A stretch of DNA of 34,336 nucleotides, from assembly GCA_964405835.1 (NCBI GenBank), contig CAYOPN010000027.1, positions 1 to 34,336 of the forward strand, read 5' to 3'. The notes beneath the pieces were generated by a model. The model was not told the origin of the DNA. It searched no databases and saw only the letters and a list, made by a program, of their open reading frames with translations. This document shows positions 15,097-22,500 of the stretch, one piece after another (position 1 is the first letter of the stretch; each line of letters starts with the position of its first letter). The DNA comes from JAJVIP01 sp964405835. GTDB taxonomy: Bacteria; Elusimicrobiota; Elusimicrobia; F11. The position numbers and the translations under genes were made by a program.

Positions 15097-16350
15097 CTAA
15101 CGGGGATAGATGGCGCTGGCAAAAGAGACAATCCCTCCGGCCGGGTCGGCGGCTTGGCCATAGGTCAGCAATTCTCCCTGAGGTTTTTTATTCAATAAGG
15201 CTTCCGAAAGCCGGAGCGCCGTATAAATGGCGGAAAGCCCGCACCACTTGCGCCAATGTCCCCCTTCCATGACAGACATAAAAAATTCATCGGCGTTTCC
15301 TCTCAGAGCGAGTTCAAGGGACTGGCGGTCTTGGGTCTCTAGTTTCTTTTCCAGCTCCGGCCCCAGTTTTTCCTGGTCGCCGAAGCGCTGGCCGACATGA
15401 CCCAGGTCCACACCGGCCACTATCATTATTTTCTGGCCCGCCGCCTGACGCGCTTTCAATTTTTCCGCGAGCTTGTTGATCCCCTGCTCCAGGCTTTCGA
15501 TTTTTGACGGCGCGCGGTCCGAACAATAGGAGTCAAACGAAGAACAAAGCACCGGGACCCACGGCGGTGTTTTGTCACGCCACAGGTATTTCAACCACAG
15601 AGCCTGGAATTCGAGCGAATGCTCGGTGCGGTGCGTCCATTGATCGGCTTCCACGTCGTACCAAAGCGACGTTTTGAAATCGCTGAACAACTCGTCGCTA
15701 AGCGGCATATCGCCATAGGGCGTGGCGTAGCGTTTGTGCGTAAGGGCCCAGGGAGAATGGGGCGACATATGGGCGACGCCGAGGCCGACGATCAAGTCGG
15801 GAGGAGCGCATTCGCTGAGCGCCTGATACGCCCACGCGTAGGCGGGACCACCACGGTAAAAATCAATGTGCGGCGCGAAAAGGGCCACTGGCGTGGGCTT
15901 TGTTGGAGTCGAAACCATTTGTTTGCCGGGGCCCTTGGGATCTTGGAAGAATTTACCGAGGAATGTGGCGAGCTCGAGCGGTGCGTCGGGATAACCGTTT
16001 TTTACGTGGGTCATCGGCCGGACTGGGCTCGAATTAAAAGCTTCCATGACATCGCGTCGTTTTTTTTGAAGCGCGGGCGTCTCAAGCAGATTGGCCTTGT
16101 CGAGCTCCAAGACCATTCCCTCAATTTCCTCCGGCTTGATCAGCTGCCCGGTGTTCTTGGAGAAGGCGGCCTGCACATCCTGCAACGAGTTTTTTCCGTC
16201 GAGCATCATGGCAACAAGAAACCCCGGCAGAGTGACTGCGATGGGTTCCGGGTTCAGCCCTTCTTGATCGCGCAAAAGTACCGCCGGCTTCCCCTCATGT
16301 TCAATCTGGATCGCCTCAACGCCAGGCTTGAGGGGCGGGAGCGGTGCCAT
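15097..16350 (-). CDS. amrB: MEMO-family protein (AmmeMemoRadiSam system protein B)
   Basis: A 417-residue protein. The C-terminal 270 residues are a MEMO domain, related to dioxygenase folds. They contain FAPHIDFYRGG (H161), VGLGVAH (H194), RTEHSLEFQALWL, VAGVDLGHVGQRFG and WCGLSAIYTALRL. H161, H194 and the Cys of the last motif are the likely metal ligands by comparison with human MEMO1. The first 100 residues resemble a PqqD-like winged helix (TLPGFLVAMMLDGKNSLQDV), a common extension in this group. The partner AmmeMemoRadiSam genes (the radical SAM protein and protein A) are not in the window. Its ATG directly follows the TAA of the DsbA-like gene with no gap, so the two are probably coupled. 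Cellular role unknown. Confidence 0.8.
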   Translation of the reverse strand: MAPLPPLKPGVEAIQIEHEGKPAVLLRDQEGLNPEPIAVTLPGFLVAMMLDGKNSLQDVQAAFSKNTGQLIKPEEIEGMVLELDKANLLETPALQKKRRDVMEAFNSSPVRPMTHVKNGYPDAPLELATFLGKFFQDPKGPGKQMVSTPTKPTPVALFAPHIDFYRGGPAYAWAYQALSECAPPDLIVGLGVAHMSPHSPWALTHKRYATPYGDMPLSDELFSDFKTSLWYDVEADQWTHRTEHSLEFQALWLKYLWRDKTPPWVPVLCSSFDSYCSDRAPSKIESLEQGINKLAEKLKARQAAGQKIMIVAGVDLGHVGQRFGDQEKLGPELEKKLETQDRQSLELALRGNADEFFMSVMEGGHWRKWCGLSAIYTALRLSEALLNKKPQGELLTYGQAADPAGGIVSFASAIYPR

Positions 16351-17187
16351 TTATTTCTTCGATTCGAGAAGTTTCTCGTCGACCACCACGCGAATGTCGT
16401 CAAAGTTTTGCAAAGACCGACGCGACCGGCCGTTAATAAAAAACGAAGGAGTTGCGTTGACGCCGACAGCCATGCCTTCTTCTTTGTCGGCGCGAACTTT
16501 TTGCAACGCAGCACTGGAGTCCAGGCATTGCTCAAAGGTGGCTTTGTTCAGTTTAAAGCGGATGGCTGCTTCCAACGCCTGTCCTCTCACTGTGTTGGAG
16601 CTCGTGGTGGGCTGGTTCGAGAAAAAATAATCGTTCATGTCCCAGAAAGCGGCGGGTTTTTGCTGGCCCGCGCATTCCGATGCGACAGCGGCGGGTTCCG
16701 CCCAGGAATGGTTGCTCAACGGAAAGTGTTTAAAAACCAGACGGACCTGATCTTTGGTGTAGGCCTTGTAGAGCTCCTTCTTAAGCAGGTCGTTAGCTAC
16801 CCGGCAATAACTGCACTGGAGATCGGAATACTCAACAATTGTAACGGGGGCCTTGGGCGAACCCTGGGAGTACACATTGGTCAATTTAATGGTTTTCTGT
16901 CGCGCTTTGTCGGGATCGACCGCCGTGTCGCCGACGATACCGCCGAAGATATATTTCTTGCCGCCCGGGTCCATGAACACCGGGTAGGGCGCGCCCTGGA
17001 TGGTTGCATTAACCACACTTAAGTTACCGAAGCCGGAGGGGGAAGTGAAAGTGGCGACTTGGATATCCACACGCGAATCAAGACCAAGTGTTTTGCGGAG
17101 ATTGTTGGAGAGCGCTTTGGAGTCAAGCGCAGCGGCAGGAATAGTGGTGGCGGCGGACAACAAAACAGCAAGCAGCAGCTTTTTCAT
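16351..17187 (-). CDS. DsbA-family periplasmic thiol-disulfide oxidoreductase
   Basis: A 278-residue exported protein with signal peptide MKKLLLAVLLSAATTIPAAA. Residues 30-105 look like a small DsbC-like N-terminal domain. The thioredoxin-fold domain follows: VEYSDLQCSYCRVANDLL with active site C125-SY-C128, FKHFPLSNH, and the cis-proline loop NATPSFFING (Pro247). Two further cysteines (171 and 221) could form a structural disulfide. The ATG at 17187 was chosen because it begins the signal peptide and has AGAGGAG nine bases upstream; the open frame reaches 17280 without such features. A possible -10 TACAAT lies upstream in the 70-base gap. It may serve folding of the many disulfide or heme proteins here, which is inference. 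Confidence 0.85.
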   Translation of the reverse strand: MKKLLLAVLLSAATTIPAAALDSKALSNNLRKTLGLDSRVDIQVATFTSPSGFGNLSVVNATIQGAPYPVFMDPGGKKYIFGGIVGDTAVDPDKARQKTIKLTNVYSQGSPKAPVTIVEYSDLQCSYCRVANDLLKKELYKAYTKDQVRLVFKHFPLSNHSWAEPAAVASECAGQQKPAAFWDMNDYFFSNQPTTSSNTVRGQALEAAIRFKLNKATFEQCLDSSAALQKVRADKEEGMAVGVNATPSFFINGRSRRSLQNFDDIRVVVDEKLLESKK

Positions 17188-17257
17188 CGGAAAGGGCTCC
17201 TCTGGGGAAAAAAGTTTTACGACGGGAAAATTGTAACTTATCCTACGCTCCGCAAAC

Positions 17258-17866
17258 TCATTTTGTTCGGGCCGCAGCAAGAAACAGCCGCTTCAAATCT
17301 TCCGCATTTTCCTTCTTTCCCCATATACGGGCAGCGTATTGGTCCAAAAATGAATCGACATGTTTTTTAAATTCAGATTGGGCCGGGGAAGGTGGGCTTA
17401 TACCAAGCGCTTTCCCCCAAAATTTTACTAGCGGCCCTGCTTTTGGTTTTACCGTCTCAAATACTTCCACCAAATCGGACTCATCGCTTGACAAATAACG
17501 GGACAACTTCCCAACCGCCCAGACCGCCGGATCAAAAATTCGTATCTCGACTTTCCCAATCTTTTTCCATAAACGGCTCTCTTTCCCCGGGAGTGCGATC
17601 GATGACCAGCGGTCAATATCCTCGGAAAACTCTGGGGCAATCTTAGTGATGCCGGCCACCACGTTAAGAGCCTCCATCAGGGCTTTCCAAGAGACACTTT
17701 TCTTCTTGGCCGTTACATGAAGCTCAACTTCAAAATCAATATCCTGGGTGGCCCTGTGAACACCAAATACGATGGCCGCAGCCCCCCCAGTAAGGATTAC
17801 TGTGATTGGAAAATCAATGTGCCGGTCCACCTCTCTGAAAAAAGCATCTATGTCTTTAAGCTTCAT
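17258..17866 (-). CDS. Nucleotidyltransferase-fold protein (DUF6036/AbiEii-like), putative toxin of an XRE pair
   Basis: A 202-residue protein. The N terminus has the minimal nucleotidyltransferase pattern: ILTGGAAAIVFGVHRATQDIDFEVE, with the Gly-Gly and the DID catalytic pair, and VEIRIFD as a possible third carboxylate. The C-terminal half is helical (SEFKKHVDSFLDQYAARIWG). Similar proteins pair with helix-turn-helix partners in AbiE-like or MNT-like toxin-antitoxin systems. Here the XRE gene overlaps it by 11 bases and lies upstream. Whether it is toxic or what it modifies cannot be read from the sequence. Confidence 0.7.
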   Translation of the reverse strand: MKLKDIDAFFREVDRHIDFPITVILTGGAAAIVFGVHRATQDIDFEVELHVTAKKKSVSWKALMEALNVVAGITKIAPEFSEDIDRWSSIALPGKESRLWKKIGKVEIRIFDPAVWAVGKLSRYLSSDESDLVEVFETVKPKAGPLVKFWGKALGISPPSPAQSEFKKHVDSFLDQYAARIWGKKENAEDLKRLFLAAARTK

Positions 17867-18230
17867 AGGGTGATAATTTTTGGACCCGCTTTAAGAATGC
17901 TTTCCATTGATCTTCCCCCAACTGAATCCGTAATTTTCTCAACGCCTGTTCGCCGACGCGGGACCGCCGGTCCTTGCGAATAAACTTCCGTGCCAAGGCG
18001 TCCATCTTGAAGCGATCCAGACTGGCAACGGACGGAATTTCATCAATCAACTTTCCAGGGGAGATTTCGAGCGCTGCAGCAAGTCGAAACACAATGGACA
18101 ATGAAGGGTCGACATCGCCCCTTTCAATCCTGGACAAATAGGGTCGTAAAACGCGGGATTTCTCAGCCAATTGGAGCTGACTTAGTTTCTTGTTTTCCCG
18201 CCAAGCATGAACGTGGTATCCGAACCGCAT
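17856..18230 (-). CDS. XRE-family transcriptional regulator, putative antitoxin
   Basis: A 124-residue protein. Residues 1-65 are a Cro/CI helix-turn-helix: HAWRENKKLSQLQLAEKS (the helix-turn-helix), then YLSRIERGDVDPSLSIVFRL, then ALEISPGKLI. The C-terminal 55 residues are basic and helical and probably contact its partner. It is followed by the overlapping nucleotidyltransferase gene. Its ATG directly abuts a 32-bp near-palindrome containing TATACA seven bases before the ATG, which suggests a leaderless, self-repressed transcript. Confidence 0.82.
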   Translation of the reverse strand: MRFGYHVHAWRENKKLSQLQLAEKSRVLRPYLSRIERGDVDPSLSIVFRLAAALEISPGKLIDEIPSVASLDRFKMDALARKFIRKDRRSRVGEQALRKLRIQLGEDQWKAFLKRVQKLSPYEA

Positions 18231-18262
18231 GACACAATGTATATGATCGTATACATTATGTC
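18231..18262. promoter_or_regulatory. 32-bp operator-like palindrome abutting the XRE start codon
   Basis: GACACAATGTATAT (18231-18244), GATC, then GTATACATTATGTC (18249-18262) form 14-bp arms with two mismatches. On the minus strand TATACA (18238-18243) is a -10 box seven bases from the ATG, so the promoter lies within the palindrome. The palindrome also covers the last bases and stop of the upstream exonuclease gene. It is a natural binding site for the XRE protein. Confidence 0.65.
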
Positions 18263-18849
18263 AATGCGGTCTTTTTTCGCTTGGATTTCTTGAGGAATTT
18301 CTCCAATTGCTCCACGGTCGTCAGCTCGTGTTCGGCCGTAAAACGCTTAAGCAAATGCTTGAGCACATAGATGGTCGCTTCGGCGTCGCCGGCGGCGCGG
18401 TGGCGGTCAACAATATCGATCATCAGATGTTCGCAGAGGTTGCCCAGGCTCCGTGACGGAAGTTCCGGGTAGAGTTTGCGGGCCATGCGGACCGTGCAGA
18501 GTTTCGGGCGCTCCCATTTTTCCCCCAAACGCCCGTACTCGCATTGAATGAAGCGGTAATCAAAACTCGCGTTGTGGGCCACGAACACGCCGCGGTCCAA
18601 AAATTCTTTTAGCGGACCGGCAATTTGATCGAACGTGGGAGCGTCTTTGACCATGCTATCGTCGATGCCCGTGAGCATGGTGATCCATTGCGGAATGGGG
18701 CGGCCGGGGTTCAAGAGCGACTGGAATTTCCCAAGCACGATCCCGTCCCGGACATGGTAAACAGCAATATCGATCACGCGGCTGAGTTCCGCGTTCCCTC
18801 CGGTGGTCTCCGTGTCGACCACGCAGTAGTCATGTCTAATGAGCGCCAT
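18256..18849 (-). CDS. DnaQ-like DEDDh 3'-5' exonuclease
   Basis: A 197-residue protein with all five DEDDh residues: D12 and E14 in VVDTETTG, D97 in AHNASFDYRF, H150 and D155 in HRAAGDAEAT. This is the proofreading-type exonuclease domain found in DNA polymerase III epsilon and PolC. The linker segment SLLNPGRPIPQWITMLTGI is typical of the epsilon/PolC-like group. The C terminus ends in a lysine-rich tail (KKSKRKK). It overlaps the AroD gene end by 14 bases. As a stand-alone domain it may be epsilon-like or a repair or RNA-trimming enzyme. Confidence 0.87.
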   Translation of the reverse strand: MALIRHDYCVVDTETTGGNAELSRVIDIAVYHVRDGIVLGKFQSLLNPGRPIPQWITMLTGIDDSMVKDAPTFDQIAGPLKEFLDRGVFVAHNASFDYRFIQCEYGRLGEKWERPKLCTVRMARKLYPELPSRSLGNLCEHLMIDIVDRHRAAGDAEATIYVLKHLLKRFTAEHELTTVEQLEKFLKKSKRKKTALT

Positions 18850-19570
18850 AGACGCCTTTTATCGACTTCACCAGTTGCGCGACCGGCATCTGTCCGGGCG
18901 CGGCCGAACGGCCCAAGTGACCGTAAGTCAAGACGGAGCCGAAACTGAAAGCGGCCACGCGCGAGACGAGGCCCACGGGGCCCATACCGATCAAAACTTT
19001 TTGTTTGTTTGGCAACGATCTTCCCCACATCAGGAATTTCTCGAGGTCGTTGTTGTCGCGCGGGGACACGGCGACTTTAAAGATGTCGCCCTTTAATTTC
19101 ATGGAGAGCGCCGCCAGCTTTGTTAGCGCATTCAAGTTGCCGGGGCCTTTAAAATCGTGCGCGGAATGAATGACGTGGGCGCCATGAATATGGCCGATCA
19201 CGGTCACGCGGCGCGCGAATTCCGCGTGGCGGATTTCAACATCGACCATTTCAACGGAAGGAAGCAGGCGGGCCAGGATTTCCGCACGGCGGCGGTCGTC
19301 CATTTTGCTGCGTGGGCGGGCTGGGCCACTTTCGTCCGCGGCGCGCAAGGTCAACAAGACCGGCAGTTTGGCCCGGGCCTTGATCGCGCGAATGAGGTAA
19401 CGGCCGAGTTCCTGCACGCGTTGATGCGGCATAGGCCGGCGCAGGAAGGAATCCAGGCGCAACTCAATTACGTCGACACCCGCGGACGTGGCGAGCTTCA
19501 ATTGCCCCGTGAGCGGAGCAGCGGCCGTCAATGTTCCGACGACAAGCGGGCGTTGCAAATGTTTCTTCAC
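18836..19570 (-). CDS. aroD: Type I 3-dehydroquinate dehydratase
   Basis: A 244-residue enzyme of the shikimate pathway that dehydrates 3-dehydroquinate through a Schiff-base lysine. Active-site residues can be placed: E36 and R38 in VIELRLD, catalytic H138 in HSAHDF (usually SYHDF or SKHDF), K165 in FKVAVS (Schiff base), R204 in GLVSR, and Q227 in SAAPGQMPV. The start is GTG with no clear Shine-Dalgarno, 24 bases after the giant fusion gene, suggesting co-transcription. The length is normal for the family. No other shikimate gene is nearby. Confidence 0.9.
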   Translation of the reverse strand: MKKHLQRPLVVGTLTAAAPLTGQLKLATSAGVDVIELRLDSFLRRPMPHQRVQELGRYLIRAIKARAKLPVLLTLRAADESGPARPRSKMDDRRRAEILARLLPSVEMVDVEIRHAEFARRVTVIGHIHGAHVIHSAHDFKGPGNLNALTKLAALSMKLKGDIFKVAVSPRDNNDLEKFLMWGRSLPNKQKVLIGMGPVGLVSRVAAFSFGSVLTYGHLGRSAAPGQMPVAQLVKSIKGVYGAH

Positions 19571-19594
19571 GCGCCGAGTCTAACAATTCACGGG

Positions 19595-22500
19595 TTACGC
19601 TTGACTGCCGATGACCTCAAGGAACTTGAAAATAGCCTGCATGTCCTCCGCCTTATTGATGCTGACGGCCAGTGCACCTGACACCAACTCATTGAAGACA
19701 ATCAGATTAATTCGAAACATATAAGCGTCATCGGCTTTCATCTCAAACAACGTTTCCACCAACAACCGGTGCCAACCGGGCTTAATGTCTTCCGCATGCA
19801 ACAAAAACTTTAAGCCACTGGTGTCGCCCGCCAAGATACCTTCAAGCAAAGAGACGATTTCTTCCTTGGAGTCCATTGCACTTTGATGAAAGAATTCAAC
19901 CTGGGGATAATTCGCGAAAAATTGTTCGTACTCTTCATTCAATTCCTCGCTCAACACCACATAGAGCTTGTCCGTTTCTTTTCGGCGCAAGGCCAAGGAA
20001 GCGGTCACTTCCGCCCTCAGTCCTTTAATATCCGACGATTTCGGAATGAGGAACAGGCCGTTTGCAGGCCCGATCAAAGAATCCAGCTTGCCCGCGTACA
20101 ACAAGTTCCGCCTGTTTTCGCGGGCCGCTTGATAAAAGAAAAGGTTGGCAGGCCGATGGATGTCCTTGCGCGCAAACTGGAGCAACTCCCAATTCGCTTC
20201 GGAGTGATATTTTTCCAATCCCTCCGGCCGCGGCGTTTCAATGATTTTGCTCAACCGCGCCGCCAGCAATTCCGGATGCCCTTTCAAATAATTTATTTCG
20301 TGCGCCCATTTCCGCTCATGAACGGACAGCGGCTCAAGCTCTTTGTCGAATTTGCGATTAACAATGGGATGCTTTGCAAGCAAGATGCCGACGCCCACCA
20401 TGGCCAAAAACGCACCTTCGTGACTGTACGGCGCGCTGATCGCAATCGCCAAGATTAAAGTGCCAAACATGGAAGGGACCGCGCGCAAAGATGCCATTGT
20501 TACCGTCCGGAAACGGCGATCGGCCCGTTGTGCCCCTGTCCGAAAAACGCCGAGCGCGAAATGGATGACCACAACCAGCAACGCGACCGCGCCGAAAGAC
20601 ACTAACGCCACCACCGCCACTTGTTTCATCGGCACCCACGCGTCCGAAACCAAATAAACCCTGGTCGCGGCCATCACCGCCGCCAGCAAAGTAGTGGTGA
20701 CAATACCTTCATACATCCCAATAGCGCTAAATGATTTCCCGCTTCGAATCCACGGCCAAATCGCGCCGGGGGCCTTGGAAGTGGTTTCTTTAAGGGCCTC
20801 AAGAACGCCTTCCATCAACCCAATCACTTTTCGGTTATCGTCCCAAGATTTCTGGGCATTTTTGGCGCGGACGATCTCATTCCCTATTTCAAGGACAACG
20901 GTCCGGACTTCATGCAATTCTGGAATTCCGCGTAATCCATCTTCGAGAAAATTGATGATGTCGCCCATTCCGCCGTGATTGGCAGCATGGAATCCGAGCG
21001 ACCACTCTCCGGCCGTTCCAATCGAACGGACATACCGATAGCTGTTTAAAAACCATTCCAAACCGCGACCACTTGTGGTCAAACGCCGGTCATCTCCAGA
21101 AAAAGGCCGAAATTTCCATTCAAAGGGAGAAAGGCCTTCCAATTGCTGAAGGACTTTCACTTTATCGGCGTTGCTTAATTTTGCTGCTCTTATCAGGTCG
21201 CGCGCCTGGATTCGTCCTTCTTCGTATAGTTGTTTTCGTTTTTCGTGAACGCCAAGAATTTCACTGAAAAAATACATCATGTCTTGTGCGGTCCGCGTGA
21301 CTCCAACGCGAGGCGTTCTTTCAATGGCATTTCTGACCATCTTCCCGTAAGCGGCGTTGTCGTCATAAATTTCTCGGAACATGCGAAACGCATTCATGAG
21401 ACCGCGTGGTGTCGGCCCCCGCGACCATTTTCCTCCGTCCGTTGGATCGTTCTGCCATTCATAAGGCACTTCGAATCCGTTAGGGCGGCCTTCCTTTCCT
21501 GCTTGATAAAAATCCACCGATTCCGGAACTGCTCCATCATGACTACCGATTATGAGGCCGCCGTTCATTTGGGCCTTTTGAAATCCCGTCGCGGACGCTT
21601 CCCGCCCGTCGTTGGCCAACATCACCGAGAAATTGGCCCCACGGAACAAACGCGGCGCTTCCCAGATATTGTAATCGTCAAAGAAAAGGACCCGGTCACG
21701 AAGAGCGGAGTCGTCTTGCAGGACTTTCTGGATACGTTCGTATTGCTCAAATCCAAACGTATCATCTTGGTGAATTCGCCCCCCTACCAAGAAAATAATT
21801 CCGGATGTGAGGAACTCCTTTCTCATGTCGAGGTCTTCAATTAGGCTTGTAAACACATCCATCCGCTTATACCCGACGATTCTCCTTGTCCAAACGCCTA
21901 CCGGGTTACCTCCGGCGATCATTTCTCTGGCCCAACCCTCGCGCATCGTCAATCTTTTTTCCAACCATTCCAATAATTCGCGGCGCTTGGCCTCTTTGAT
22001 CTGCAAGATATTCTCATCGGACAATGCCTTTACCTTATCCAAATCACCGAACTCGTCCGCGGGCCAGTAGCTGTTACTGACACCGTTGGTAATCGAATCG
22101 ATCTTAGGACCGAATTGGTGCAACAGAGGCATTTCCCGCATTACATCCCCATGCTTCTTTGCGACTCCGTACACGGCATCCGCCGCGTTGATCAACATGG
22201 CCGTTCCATCAATGACGTCGACCTCGCCTTCCTTGGTCCACACCGGTAGGTTCTCGTAATAGCGTGGATCCAACCTCATTTCTTTCAGTTCATGGTAGGG
22301 CCATTTCGGATGCGCGTATTCGAGAGGCGTGTGGTCGTTAAAAACATACTTGGTGCGTGCGAACAATGGGTGCGTTTGGAACCGGTCCGTGAACATACGG
22401 TTGTGAGAGAACACCGTCGGCATTTCACTCATAACGAGAACATCCGGACGATGATTTAATTTCTCCATGAGGGCCAGGGTGCCACGGCCAACCAGCCAAT

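Noticed and set aside
15619..17022. 467-codon open frame on the plus strand
   Set aside because: It runs antisense through the MEMO and DsbA-like genes, whose active-site motifs are intact. It is a by-product of GC-rich codon usage.
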